Source of the DNA: Labrys miyagiensis
Lineage (GTDB): Bacteria > Pseudomonadota > Alphaproteobacteria > Rhizobiales > Labraceae
Length of the DNA stretch: 64,000 nucleotides
NCBI RefSeq assembly: GCF_030160835.1
Contig: NZ_BSPC01000028.1
Coordinates: 124,001-188,000 of the forward strand
Direction: 5' to 3'
This document shows, in pieces, positions 28,397-37,541 of the stretch. The position numbers were made by a program, and so were the translations under genes. The notes beneath the pieces are model-generated. The model did not search any database and had not been told where the DNA came from. It saw nothing but the letters and a program-made list of their open reading frames with translations. Position 1 is the stretch's first letter. The number at the start of each line of letters is the position of its first letter.

Positions 28397-29800
28397 CTAT
28401 TTCCTGTCGAAGGGGTTCTTCGGCGAGCGCAGGCTGAGGCGGATCGGTACGCCCGGCATTTCGAAGGTCTCGCGTAGGCCGTTGACAAGATAGCGCTGGA
28501 AGCTGTCGGGCAAGGCGTCGAGCTGGTTGCCGAACACGGCGAAATGCGGCGGGCGCGTCTTCACCTGTGTCATGTAGCGTATCTTGATGCGGCGGCCCGA
28601 GACGGCCGGCGGCGGATGGTGTTCAAGCACGCCACCGAGCCAGCGATTGAGCTTGGCGGTGGGAACGCGACGATTCCAGGTGGTGTAGGCGCGGAAGCAG
28701 CCCTCCATCAGGCGGTCGAGCCCCTGTTCCGACAGGCCCGAGAGCGTCACGATCGGCGCGCCGCGCAATTGCGGCAGCAGGCGCTCGAACATCTCGCGGG
28801 CATCGGCCAGCGCCTTGTTGCGATTCTCGACCAGGTCCCATTTGTTCAGGCCGATGACGAGAGCCCGCCCCTCACGCTCGACGAGATCGGCGATCTGCAG
28901 ATCCTGCTTCTCGAAGGGCGTCTCGCTGTCGAGCAGCAGCACCACGACTTCGGCAAAGCGCACGGCCCTCAGACCATCGGAGACCGAAAGCTTTTCGAGC
29001 TTGTCCTCGATGCGCGCCTTCTTGCGCATACCGGCGGTGTCGAACAGCTTGATGGTCTTGTCGCGCCAGGTCCAGTCCACCGAGATCGTATCGCGGGTGA
29101 TGCCCGCCTCCGGTCCGGTAAGCATGCGGTCGTGGCCGATGAGGGCGTTGACCAGCGTGGATTTGCCGGCGTTCGGACGGCCGATGATGGCGACGCGCAG
29201 CGGCCTGGCGATGCCGGCATCGAGCGTCACCGCCTCTTCCTCGCCTTCCTCGCCGCTGACCACGGCATCGGTCTCGGCCTCTTCCGGCACCGGCTCGTAG
29301 CCCGTGGCCGGTGCGATCTCGACGATCGCCTCGGCAAGATCGGCCATGCCTTCGCCATGCTCGGCGGAGATCGGCACGGGATCGCCGAGGCCGAGCGCAT
29401 AGGCCTCATAGGCGCCCTGGAATCCGGTGCGGCTCTCGGTCTTGTTGGCAACGAGGATGACCGGCTTGCCCGAGCGTCGGGCGACTTCGGCGAAATGCTC
29501 GTCCGCCGGCGTCACGCCGATGCGCGCATCGAACATGAAGAGGATGAGATCGCATTCGGCGATCGCCGCCTCGGTCTGCGCCCGCATGCGGCCGGCGAGC
29601 GACGCGTCATCCGCGACCTCGAGGCCGGCGGTATCGATCACCTTGAAATTGAGATTGCCCAGTTGGGCATCGCCCTCACGCCGGTCGCGCGTCACCCCCG
29701 GCCGGTCGTCGACGATCGCCAGCTTGCGACCGACCAGGCGGTTGAAAAGCGTCGACTTGCCGACATTGGGTCGGCCGACAATGGCGATGGAAACCGGCAT
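28397..29800 (-). CDS. der: Ribosome biogenesis GTPase Der (EngA)
   Basis: 467-residue essential GTPase for 50S assembly. Two consecutive G domains are visible: [10 protein letters not shown] (residues 8-17) with [21 protein letters not shown], and a second [16 protein letters not shown] with later [10 protein letters not shown]-terminal KH-like domain ([18 protein letters not shown]) ends the protein. An acidic linker ([18 protein letters not shown]) joins the G domains. It sits immediately downstream of the YfgM-like gene (3-base gap), an arrangement also seen in gammaproteobacteria with BamB between. Confidence 0.97.
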   Translation of the reverse strand: MPVSIAIVGRPNVGKSTLFNRLVGRKLAIVDDRPGVTRDRREGDAQLGNLNFKVIDTAGLEVADDASLAGRMRAQTEAAIAECDLILFMFDARIGVTPADEHFAEVARRSGKPVILVANKTESRTGFQGAYEAYALGLGDPVPISAEHGEGMADLAEAIVEIAPATGYEPVPEEAETDAVVSGEEGEEEAVTLDAGIARPLRVAIIGRPNAGKSTLVNALIGHDRMLTGPEAGITRDTISVDWTWRDKTIKLFDTAGMRKKARIEDKLEKLSVSDGLRAVRFAEVVVLLLDSETPFEKQDLQIADLVEREGRALVIGLNKWDLVENRNKALADAREMFERLLPQLRGAPIVTLSGLSEQGLDRLMEGCFRAYTTWNRRVPTAKLNRWLGGVLEHHPPPAVSGRRIKIRYMTQVKTRPPHFAVFGNQLDALPDSFQRYLVNGLRETFEMPGVPIRLSLRSPKNPFDRK

Positions 29801-29803
29801 GAC

Positions 29804-30466
29804 TCAGGAAGCTTTGAAAGGCTGGTCGGCTGCGATGAGCTGCAGCATCATGTCGGCGCGCTGGCGCAGGCCGCCGGGGACATCCTTGTCGGTGATCGCA
29901 GCCTGGTACCATTTGGTGGCATTGGTGAGGTCCTTCGCCTTCCAGGCGGCGAGACCGAGAACCTCGCGAGCCGAATGGCGCCAGGGCTGGCCGGCCGCGG
30001 CGAGCGGCTCGATCTTGGCGGCGATGTCGGCATAGGAAGCGGTGTCGACCATCAGATAGCCGGCGCGGATCTTGGCGAGCCCCTGCAGCAGCGGCTCGAC
30101 GGAAGGATCGGCCGCGATGGCGTCATACGCCTTGATGCCGTCGGCAACCTTGTCGGTGGCGGTTTCGGCGGCAAGGCGGAAGCGTGCCAAGGTCTGGTAG
30201 CCGGCATTGCCGTCTTTCGCCAGGGCGCTCAGGGCCGAGGCCGCGTCAGCCGTCTTGCCGGCTTGGGAAAGCGCGATCGCCGATTGGAAGCGAGCGCCCT
30301 GGGCATCGGCCTGCTGCTGCTCGTAGCGCTGATAGGCCACAAAGGCAGCCACGCCGAGCACGACCGCGGTTGCGGCGCCGACGACGTAATTGCCATATTT
30401 CGCCCAGAGTTTCTGCGCCCGCTCGCGGCGCATATCCTCACTGACTTCCTGGAAAATATCGGTCAT
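29804..30466 (-). CDS. YfgM-like TPR membrane-anchored protein
   Basis: 220 residues. A short cytosolic N-terminus (MTDIFQEVSEDMRRERAQKLWAKYG) is followed by one membrane helix (YVVGAATAVVLGVAAFVAY) and a helical tetratricopeptide-like domain facing the periplasm. The family (TPR_21/YfgM) associates with the SecYEG translocon and chaperones in E. coli; that role is by homology. It lies directly upstream of der on the same strand. Confidence 0.88.
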   Translation of the reverse strand: MTDIFQEVSEDMRRERAQKLWAKYGNYVVGAATAVVLGVAAFVAYQRYEQQQADAQGARFQSAIALSQAGKTADAASALSALAKDGNAGYQTLARFRLAAETATDKVADGIKAYDAIAADPSVEPLLQGLAKIRAGYLMVDTASYADIAAKIEPLAAAGQPWRHSAREVLGLAAWKAKDLTNATKWYQAAITDKDVPGGLRQRADMMLQLIAADQPFKAS

Positions 30467-30622
30467 AGACCCGGCTCGTACCCTTGCTCGCGTATGTCGC
30501 GATTTGTCGCCATCGGCCTAGAGGACGGGGGGTGTCCCGTCAAGCAAACAGAGACTTGGTAGCGATTTGCGTCCATTAAATCGCGGTATGGCGGCATTTT
30601 TGGGAGAGATCCGTCGACTTGC

Positions 30623-31534
30623 TCACATCGCATCCCCGCGGCGCAGCAAACGCGGCAGGCCGACGAGAACAATGATCAGGATCACCAGGCCGATCGCCAG
30701 CCACAGCCAATAGGCGGCAGCGAAGGCAGTGGCCTTGTCCATGAAGCTCGAAGGCAGCGTTGCAATCAGGCTGGTGAGGCTGCGCTCCTTGATGTCTCCA
30801 CCAGACACGGCATCCCCATATTGCTGGCCACCGCCGAATTGCAGGCCCGAAAGCAGAGCCTCCGCCATGGTCAAATGCGACACGACCTCATTGGCGGGAG
30901 ACACCATGGTGAGCTCGAAATAGCTGTCCTTGCCCAGCGCATAGGCGTGGACATTGGCCGTCCCCTCGTCGGCATCGCCACCCTTTTCGATAGTGCTCGT
31001 TGCCCAGATTAGCTTGTGCGCAGCGCTGTCATATTTCGGCGCTTCCAGCCAGCCGCGGACCTCGATCTGTGGTTCTCCCCGCTGCTGCCTTGGTACGTTG
31101 CCCGCCTCGTTGCTTGCCTTCAGGGCATTCAGCAGGGCGTCGGGGTCCCAGTCCTTCGCGCTGTCGTCCACCACGCGCGTGCCGGCGTGATAGTTGATGA
31201 ATACAACCCAGTTTTCCTCGGACATCGGGATCGCAATGCCCATCAGATCAGGATTGAGCAGGCTCACATCCTTGTCGTAACCCACCACCTTCGCCCATGC
31301 ACCGGCCTCGGGCTGGCGCACGAAACCGGCGCCTGTCGGCACCTGCAGGCTCGCCCGGCCTGCAAGCTTCACCTCGACCGGCCCAGGCTGCAGCACCTTC
31401 TGCATGGCATCGACCGCGGCCTGGAGCGCCACGGCCTGCTTCTGGCCGTCCGTCTCCTGGGCCTGGAGAGCGGTGATCCCGACGAATAAAAGGGCCGCTG
31501 CCAGCATGGCGGCTAGGATTCGTCTGGCATTCAT
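30623..31534 (-). CDS. DUF2167 family membrane protein
   Basis: 303 residues. A signal peptide (MNARRILAAMLAAALLFVGI...) precedes a soluble domain containing GYDKDVSLLNPDLMGIAIPMSEENW and VRGWLEAPKYDSAAHKLIWA, both typical of DUF2167. A C-terminal helix (YWLWLAIGLVILIIVLVGL) and basic end (PRLLRRGDAM) anchor it. Function unknown; the family is widespread in proteobacteria. The start has GGAG upstream. It is divergent from amn. Confidence 0.88.
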   Translation of the reverse strand: MNARRILAAMLAAALLFVGITALQAQETDGQKQAVALQAAVDAMQKVLQPGPVEVKLAGRASLQVPTGAGFVRQPEAGAWAKVVGYDKDVSLLNPDLMGIAIPMSEENWVVFINYHAGTRVVDDSAKDWDPDALLNALKASNEAGNVPRQQRGEPQIEVRGWLEAPKYDSAAHKLIWATSTIEKGGDADEGTANVHAYALGKDSYFELTMVSPANEVVSHLTMAEALLSGLQFGGGQQYGDAVSGGDIKERSLTSLIATLPSSFMDKATAFAAAYWLWLAIGLVILIIVLVGLPRLLRRGDAM

Positions 31535-31709
31535 GGCCGTTCTCCGGGGCGATGGCGCTGTCCTCAGCCCAATATCGCGAAATTCCTAGCAATCCGTGTC
31601 GAAGACACGAACGTGTCTTCTTAATTTCCCGCGCGATGTCGTTGCGATGTCACGAAGGCTGCTCTAGAAGGTCGAAAAGGGAGAGCCGCCTCGCGGCTTA
31701 AAAACTGAA

Positions 31710-33188
31710 ATGACAACTGAGCCCCGCCGCTTTGACAACGCAAAAGCGGCTGTTGCGGCAATCACGCAGCTTTACGAATCCAGCACCACCCGACTGCGAG
31801 AAGCCTTCGACGCCTTCACCAAAGGCAAGGATTTCCAGCACCGCGTGCGCGCCTACTATCCTTTCCTCAGCGTCGGTACGGACACTTTGCCGGAACTCGA
31901 TGCCCGCACGCCCTTCGGCTTCGTCGCCGATACCGGCACCTACATGACGACGCTGACGCGGCCTGACATTTTCAGTCGCTATCTTGAGGAGCAGATTGCA
32001 CTGCTTATCAAGAACACCGGAGCCGAGGTCGAGGTCGGCGAGAGCGCGACCCCCATCCCCATCCACTTCGCGCTGGGCGAGGATTATCACGCCGAAGGCG
32101 GCCTCGATTACGGGCGCCTCGCCGTGATGCCACAAATCTTCGACGTGCCCGATCTCACCATCCTGGATGATCGCATCGCCAATGGCAGCGATGTGCGTTC
32201 GGCTGACGGCGCCAGGCCGCTAGCGCTGTTCACGGCCCCGCGCATCGACCTCTCGCTGATGCGCCTCAAGCATTATACGGGCACCTCGGCCCGGCATTTC
32301 CAGAACTTCGTGATCTTCACGAACTACCAGTTCTATATCGACGAGTTCGTCCGCCTGGCCCAGACCATCCTCGCCAAGGGGGACGGCGGCTCGCTCGGCT
32401 CGGGTTACACGGCCTTCGTCGAGCCCGGCAATGTCGTCACCGAAGTCGAAGGACAGACCTCGCAGACTGAACCCCCCGGCCGTCACCCGCCGCGCCTGCC
32501 CCAAATGCCGGCCTACCACCTCAAGCGGGCCGATGATTCCGGCATCACCATGATCAATATCGGCGTCGGCCCGTCCAACGCCAAGAACATCTCGGACCAT
32601 GTCGCGGTGCTGCGCCCGCACGCCTGGCTGATGCTCGGCCATTGCGCGGGCCTGCGCAACTCGCAGATGCTGGGCGATTACGTGCTGGCCCACGCCTATC
32701 TGCGCCAGGACCAGGTGCTCGACGCCGACCTGCCGCGCGAGGTGCCCGTGCCGGCGCTGGCCGAGATCCAGATCGCCATCGAGCGGGCTGTCGGCCGCGT
32801 GACCGGACTCACCGGCTACGACCTCAAGCGCGTAATGCGCACCGGCACCGTGGCGACGGTAGATGATCGGAACTGGGAGCTGCGTCCTTCCACGGTGCAG
32901 AACCTGCCCTTCATCCAGAGCCGCGCCATCGCACTGGATATGGAATCCTCGACCATCGCCGCCAATGGTTTCCGCTTCCGCGTGCCCTATGGCACGCTGC
33001 TCTGCGTCTCCGACAAGCCGCTGCACGGCCAGCTGAAGCTGCCAGGCATGGCGGATTCCTTCTATCGGGAGCGGGTGTTCCAGCACCTTGCCATCGGGCT
33101 GGAGACCATGGCGCTGCTGCGCGACACGGACAAGCGCCAGCTTCATTCGCGCAAGCTGCGCAGCTTCAACGAAGTGGCGTTCCAGTAG
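31710..33188 (+). CDS. amn: AMP nucleosidase
   Basis: Hydrolyses AMP to adenine and ribose 5-phosphate, tuning adenylate levels. 492 residues, close to E. coli Amn. The N-terminal regulatory domain (YYPFLSVGTDTLPELDARTPFGFV) precedes the nucleosidase domain (GITMINIGVGPSNAKNISDH, MLGHCAGLRNSQ, then ALDMESSTIAANGFRFRVPYG with the catalytic region). The start is the ATG at 31710; the ribosome binding site is weak. The neighbouring intergenic region downstream is packed with repeats. Confidence 0.95.
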   Translation: MTTEPRRFDNAKAAVAAITQLYESSTTRLREAFDAFTKGKDFQHRVRAYYPFLSVGTDTLPELDARTPFGFVADTGTYMTTLTRPDIFSRYLEEQIALLIKNTGAEVEVGESATPIPIHFALGEDYHAEGGLDYGRLAVMPQIFDVPDLTILDDRIANGSDVRSADGARPLALFTAPRIDLSLMRLKHYTGTSARHFQNFVIFTNYQFYIDEFVRLAQTILAKGDGGSLGSGYTAFVEPGNVVTEVEGQTSQTEPPGRHPPRLPQMPAYHLKRADDSGITMINIGVGPSNAKNISDHVAVLRPHAWLMLGHCAGLRNSQMLGDYVLAHAYLRQDQVLDADLPREVPVPALAEIQIAIERAVGRVTGLTGYDLKRVMRTGTVATVDDRNWELRPSTVQNLPFIQSRAIALDMESSTIAANGFRFRVPYGTLLCVSDKPLHGQLKLPGMADSFYRERVFQHLAIGLETMALLRDTDKRQLHSRKLRSFNEVAFQ

Positions 33189-33222
33189 CGGTGGGTCGAC
33201 CTCCAGGTCGCCCCTGTTTCCC

Positions 33223-33325
33223 TAGAGCAAAGCGCGTTTAGGCGCAAACGCTGCTTTGCTCTAACTCTTTGTTTCGACGCGTCTTTGCGATTCTTGCCGA
33301 TTCCGTCAAATCGCAAAACGCTTTA
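33223..33325 (-). repeat. RIME-like two-hairpin element, copy B
   Basis: Reverse-oriented copy of the ~100-base element. On the + strand it starts TAGAGCAAAGCGCGTTTA and ends GATTCCGTCAAATCGCAAAA-cgcttta. It is the fullest copy together with copy D, with both hairpins intact. It lies 35 bases after the amn stop. Confidence 0.9.
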
Positions 33326-33373
33326 GCGAATCTAACAAACTGGCAGGAAGAAGCTCGAGAACCTCGGCTTTTT

Positions 33374-33457
33374 GTCATCACCGGGCTTGTCCCGGTGATC
33401 CAGGGTGGCGCCATGACGGGTAGGTAGCTGGATGCCCGGGACAAGCCCGGGCATGAC
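33374..33457. repeat. Alphaproteobacterial GGGCTTGTCCC palindrome doublet
   Basis: Two 29-base arms, 33374-33402 (core ACCGGGCTTGTCCCGGTGAT) and 33429-33457 (core TGCCCGGGACAAGCCCGGGC), nearly reverse complementary. The left arm has ACCGGG..CCCGGT where the right has GCCCGGG..CCCGGGC, so each stays self-complementary. Palindromes of this core are abundant in many alphaproteobacterial genomes. It lies between amn and panB, next to RIME copy B. Confidence 0.88.
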
Positions 33458-33522
33458 AAAGCCCTAGCCTCTTTCGACCAGCTGGCGATCCTCAGACAGG
33501 CTCCTGATGCAGCAGCCGCCCC

Positions 33523-34344
33523 TTACTTCTTCCTCATGCCATAGGTGTTTTCGGGCGCGGGGAAGCTGCGGTCCCGGACGGCATCGACATAGCCCTGCAC
33601 CGCGCCGCGGATGTGATCGCCGAGCGAACCGAAGCGCTTGACGAATTTCGGCACGCGCTCGGAGAGGCCGAGCATATCCTCCAGCACCAGCACCTGGCCG
33701 TCGCAGGCCGGCGAAGCCCCGATGCCGATGGTGGGAATGGGGATGTCCTTGGTGATCTTGGCCGCCAGCGGTTCGGCCACCGCCTCGATAACGACGGCAA
33801 AGGCGCCCGCTTCCGAAACCAGCTGGGCGTCCTTCTCGATCGGCGCCCAATCGGCCTCGTCGCGCCCCTGCGCCTTGAAGGAACCGAGCGCCATGATCGA
33901 TTGCGGCGTGAGGCCGATATGGGCCATCACCGGCACGCCGCGGCCCGTGAGGAAGCGGATCGTCTCGGCCATGCGCTCGCCGCCCTCGAGCTTGATGGCG
34001 CCGCAGCCGGTCTCCTTGAGGACACGCACGGCATTGCGAAAGGCCTGCTGCGGGGATTCTTCATAGGAACCGAACGGCATGTCGACGACGACGAGCGCAT
34101 GCTCGGAGCCGCGCATGACCGCCAGGCCCTGCAGGATCATCATGTCGAGCGTCACCGACAGGGTCGTTTCCATGCCGTGCATCACCATGCCCAGACTGTC
34201 GCCTACCAGGATGCAGTCGACATAGGGATCGATGATGCGCGTGGTGTGGGTGTGATAGGAAGTGAGGGTGACGATAGGCTCTCCACCCTTGCGGGCTCGG
34301 ATCTGGGGAGCGGTGATACGCTGCAACTGGTTTTGAAGAGACAC
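33523..34344 (-). CDS. panB: 3-methyl-2-oxobutanoate hydroxymethyltransferase
   Basis: Makes ketopantoate from ketoisovalerate and methylene-tetrahydrofolate, the first step of pantothenate synthesis. 273 residues. The Mg site is in [15 protein letters not shown], the ligand region AIKLEGG is present, and AHIGLTPQS and [18 protein letters not shown] match the family. The start is GTG at 34344 with a perfect AGGAGG 8 bases upstream. panC is not adjacent here. CoaD, later in the same pathway, lies about 32 kb away. Confidence 0.97.
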   Translation of the reverse strand: MSLQNQLQRITAPQIRARKGGEPIVTLTSYHTHTTRIIDPYVDCILVGDSLGMVMHGMETTLSVTLDMMILQGLAVMRGSEHALVVVDMPFGSYEESPQQAFRNAVRVLKETGCGAIKLEGGERMAETIRFLTGRGVPVMAHIGLTPQSIMALGSFKAQGRDEADWAPIEKDAQLVSEAGAFAVVIEAVAEPLAAKITKDIPIPTIGIGASPACDGQVLVLEDMLGLSERVPKFVKRFGSLGDHIRGAVQGYVDAVRDRSFPAPENTYGMRKK

Positions 34345-34737
34345 TGACTTTCCTCCTGAACACCCCTGAGATCAGGGCTTCCGGTCGAACGTCATGTTGC
34401 GCTCTGGCCGAAAGGCGACATAGCAATCGTTCAAAAGCGTCATACGGTAAAGCGGCAACATAAAAATTCCCGCGCCTGCAAACGCACATCTCGTCTTCGC
34501 GCCAAGCATAGCTGGCGAGGACCGGAGCCTTGAAAAGAAGTCCCGACCCTGCTTCTTAACCATATTCATGAACTCCAGGGGCGAAGAGGTAGCGCCCGTC
34601 TCCACAATCGTTAACAAATGGTTAAAGAAATTGTTTGCGCAGGCACTCCCCGGGACGTTATTCTCCCGGCCCTGGGGCTGGGATACCAGTTTTTTGGCGC
34701 GCGAGTGGGTGCCAGGGTAGCGTTTGATGGGAACGAA
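34345..34737. other. Intergenic region panB / Pro-Ala-rich protein
   Basis: About 390 bases between divergent genes. Somewhat AT-rich around 34600-34630 (ATCGTTAACAAATGGTTAAA), which may hold the promoter of the downstream gene. The downstream frame is open from 34618 but those residues look random, so I do not count them as coding. Confidence 0.45.
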
Positions 34738-36309
34738 ATGGCTGAACCCCTGAAGAAAGACGTAGCGCTCGCGGCAGCAGTTCGCGAGGCTTTTCAACGT
34801 CATATGGAGGCGGCTCGTTTGGCCGCCCAGGCTTCGAAGGAGAAGCCGGCCGCTGCTCCTTCAGCGTCGCTGCCATCGCTTTCTGCCTCGCCTGCCCCTG
34901 CGCGCGATCCGCGTCTTGCCGTTCCCACGCCGGCAAATGATGCGCCAACGGCCTCGGAGACAGCCCCTGTAGCCATCAAACCCGTCGCGCCCCAGCCGAA
35001 GCCAGCCCAGGAATCCGCGACGCTCAGCCGGCTGGTTGCCATTGCTTCCCCGCAGAAAGTCGCGGAGACAAGCCCGCCCAGGGCCCCTGCCGTCGAGACG
35101 CCCAAGCCTGCGGTCGAAGCGATCGAGGAGCCGGTTGCCGAGGCTGTCGAGGAAACGCCTGTAGCCGTTGTCGAGAGCGCCAAGGCCGAGCTTCCGGCGA
35201 TCTCCCTGCCGGCTGCAGATCCCGCAGCCGAATCCAAGCCTCAACCGCCTTCCAGTGACACCGGCCTCGATTTCGGCGAAGCGCTTTTCATCGAGATCGC
35301 GCCCGAACTGGACAAGACGGCCCCGACCGAGCTGCCCAAGATGCCGAAGGCCGCATCGCTGGACACGCCCTTGCGTGAGCCGCTCAGCCAGAGCGGCGCC
35401 GATGATCTCGAATTCCGCCAGCCGCCGCTGCGTGAACGCCCGCGCATGTCGACGGCGAGCCCCGGCGCAGCGCCGCCCCAGGACCTCGACCTGCTCGCCA
35501 GGGCGCCGGATGCCAGCCAGGCCGTGCCGGCCGGGATGAAGTTGCCGGTGGTGAAAGAGGACAGGGTCGTGGATCTGCCAGCTCCGGCAGCCACCAGCAA
35601 GCCGACCACCCGTTTCGGTGTGGCCACGCCGGCCAAGCCCGCCGCCGCGAATGCCAACAAGCGCGGCCGTTTCGGCAGTCGCGGCAAATTCAAGATCCCG
35701 GCGGCCCTGGTCGCTTCGGTTGCACTCGCGCTCGGCATCGCCGGTGTCGGCAGTTATGTCTGGTCGAACCCGCAGAAGCTGCAGGCCCTGAGTGCTCTCG
35801 TCGCTCCGCCCGCTCCGCCTGAGAGCAAGGTCGCCGTCGCCACGCCGGAGGCCAAGCCACCCGCGGCGGATGCCAAGATTGACGCCTCGCTGCCACCGAC
35901 ACAGCCTGCCTCGGCTCCTTCCACGCAGGTTGCTTCTGCTCCAACGCCGCCGCCGAGCGCCATCGCCCCGATGTCGCTGCCGGATCCCACCCCGCCTGCC
36001 GCGACGCGGAGCGTGAGCACGGTCGCCATTACCCTCGATGAGGTGGACGAGGCCGTGCAGTCGGCGCGCGAGATGACGACGATGGGCGATATCATTGGCG
36101 CCCGCCAGGCGCTCGACTCCTACAGGAACGGCAGCGATCCGCGCGCCCTGTTCGCACTGGCGGAGACCTATGATCCTTTGATCGTGAAGGATCCCTCCAA
36201 GGCTGATCCGGCCCAGGCCAAGGCCCTCTACGAAGCCGCCGCCAAGGCCGGCTCACAGGACAACACGGCCGACCGTATCGCCAGGCTCGCGCTGGCGCAT
36301 ACGAACTGA
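34738..36309 (+). CDS. Pro/Ala-rich membrane protein with C-terminal helical repeat domain, unknown
   Basis: About 523 residues from the ATG at 34738. The first ~320 residues are low-complexity, rich in Ala, Pro, Lys and Glu. One membrane helix (IPAALVASVALALGIAGVGSY) follows a basic stretch (NANKRGRFGSRGKFK), so the N-terminal part is cytosolic and the C-terminal part periplasmic. After another Pro/Ala linker, the last ~90 residues (DIIGARQALDSYRNGSDPRALFALAETYDP...) look like a Sel1/TPR-type helical repeat. This architecture is like polar or division-associated scaffold proteins of rhizobia, but I do not recognise it specifically. Confidence 0.75.
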   Translation: MAEPLKKDVALAAAVREAFQRHMEAARLAAQASKEKPAAAPSASLPSLSASPAPARDPRLAVPTPANDAPTASETAPVAIKPVAPQPKPAQESATLSRLVAIASPQKVAETSPPRAPAVETPKPAVEAIEEPVAEAVEETPVAVVESAKAELPAISLPAADPAAESKPQPPSSDTGLDFGEALFIEIAPELDKTAPTELPKMPKAASLDTPLREPLSQSGADDLEFRQPPLRERPRMSTASPGAAPPQDLDLLARAPDASQAVPAGMKLPVVKEDRVVDLPAPAATSKPTTRFGVATPAKPAAANANKRGRFGSRGKFKIPAALVASVALALGIAGVGSYVWSNPQKLQALSALVAPPAPPESKVAVATPEAKPPAADAKIDASLPPTQPASAPSTQVASAPTPPPSAIAPMSLPDPTPPAATRSVSTVAITLDEVDEAVQSAREMTTMGDIIGARQALDSYRNGSDPRALFALAETYDPLIVKDPSKADPAQAKALYEAAAKAGSQDNTADRIARLALAHTN

Positions 36310-36360
36310 TCCTGGGAGTGCGACAACGGCCGCTCGCATTAATTGCAATGCCGAGTTTCC

Positions 36361-36436
36361 ATGCCGATCTGGAGATCGGCACACCAGTTTGCACCGCGCT
36401 TGCCGCTTATCGGTGTGCCGATCTCCAGATCGGCAT
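36361..36436. repeat. REP-type palindrome doublet 2
   Basis: Arms 36361-36385 (ATGCCGATCTGGAGATCGGC...) and 36412-36436 are exact 25-base reverse complements with a 26-base spacer. The arms match doublet 1 apart from paired changes in the stem (GGTC/GACC becomes GATC/GATC) and the loop, and polarity is reversed so that the CACACC/GGTGTG ends face inward. Confidence 0.9.
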
Positions 36437-36507
36437 CTCGGAAACGCTTCGCCAGTACTAAAAACGCCGCGGTTCCAAGAGCGGACAGGATGTCCGCGCT
36501 CCCAGGA

Positions 36508-37386
36508 TTACGCCGCTATCTGCAGCGTTGACCGCGTCAGGCTCTCGGTCAAGAACGACACCAGCGCCTTGGCGAGATGATCCTGCGCGCGCTCCTCGCC
36601 AAGCAGCACGATCTCGGTCATCGGAAGCGGCGGCCAGCCTTCGCTAGCGGCGAACACTCTGAGACCCGGCTGCAGGAAGGAACGACCGAGCAGCGTGATG
36701 CCAAGGCCGCCCGCCACTGCCGCCTGCACGCCCGTGAGGCTGCTCGCGGTACAGGAAATCGTGCTGGAACGGCCGGCGGCCTCGAGCGTATCGAGAGCAA
36801 GGCCGCGATAACTGCAGGGATGAGGCAGCAGCACCAGCGGCACCGGCTTGTCGGCAGGGATTTCGAAGCTTTCGGCCGCGATCCATTCCAGCGGCTCACG
36901 CCAGATGATACGACCTCGCTGCATAGCGCCGTCCTTCTTGGCGAGGGCTAGGTCGAGTTCGCCCTTATCGAGCAGCGCCAAGAGGCCGCAGCTCATCCCC
37001 GTCGTCAGTTCCAGCGTGACATCGGGATAGGTCCGCGCGAAGCGCGCCAGGAGACGTGGCAATTGCTGGGGAATGAAATCCTCGGTGACGCCGAGACGAA
37101 GCTGCCCGCTGACCGAGGGCGAAATGAATTGCCGCATCGTCTCGTCATTGAACTCGATCATGCGCCGGGCCGCGCCGAGCAGGCGTTCGCCATCGTCGGT
37201 CAGCGAGAGCGAGCGACTTGAACGTTCGAATACGCGTCTGCCTATAAGGTCTTCCAATCGAATGATTTTCTGGCTGACTGCCGACTGCGTCCGCCCGACG
37301 ATCTCGGCTCCACCGGTCATGCTGCCGGCCTCGGCGACGGCCACGAAGGCGCGCAGCAGATCGATCTCGATATCCGGCAAGGCCAT
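36508..37386 (-). CDS. LysR family transcriptional regulator
   Basis: About 292 residues. The N-terminal helix-turn-helix region is IDLLRAFVAVAEAGSMTGGAEIVGRTQSAVSQKI..., followed by the effector domain starting QLRLGVTEDFIPQQL. Two ATGs (37401 and 37386) are possible; the inner has GGA at a good distance. It is divergent from the alcohol dehydrogenase-like gene at 37534, with ~150 bases between, so it probably controls that gene and itself. The ligand is unknown. Confidence 0.93.
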   Translation of the reverse strand: MALPDIEIDLLRAFVAVAEAGSMTGGAEIVGRTQSAVSQKIIRLEDLIGRRVFERSSRSLSLTDDGERLLGAARRMIEFNDETMRQFISPSVSGQLRLGVTEDFIPQQLPRLLARFARTYPDVTLELTTGMSCGLLALLDKGELDLALAKKDGAMQRGRIIWREPLEWIAAESFEIPADKPVPLVLLPHPCSYRGLALDTLEAAGRSSTISCTASSLTGVQAAVAGGLGITLLGRSFLQPGLRVFAASEGWPPLPMTEIVLLGEERAQDHLAKALVSFLTESLTRSTLQIAA

Positions 37387-37501
37387 CGCGCATCCAATCA
37401 TAAATCTTCTGACTTGAATAAGAACTATTCGCTTTCCTTCTGCTGTTCAAGACAACAGGGTGCGGGCATTCCAACCCGAATGCATTCCAAGAAGAGCATT
37501 T

Positions 37502-37541
37502 TGGAGAAGCCTTGTGAAATCTGGAGAAGCCTTGTGAAAGC
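37502..37541 (+). repeat. 20-bp tandem duplication covering SD and start codon
   Basis: Two consecutive 20-base units, TGGAGAAGCCTTGTGAAATC and TGGAGAAGCCTTGTGAAAGC, with one mismatch. Each carries GGAG and a GTG eight bases later. The second GTG (37534) starts the oxidoreductase. The first (37514) opens a 7-codon frame that ends at TGA 37535-37537, overlapping the second start as GTGA. Confidence 0.9.
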
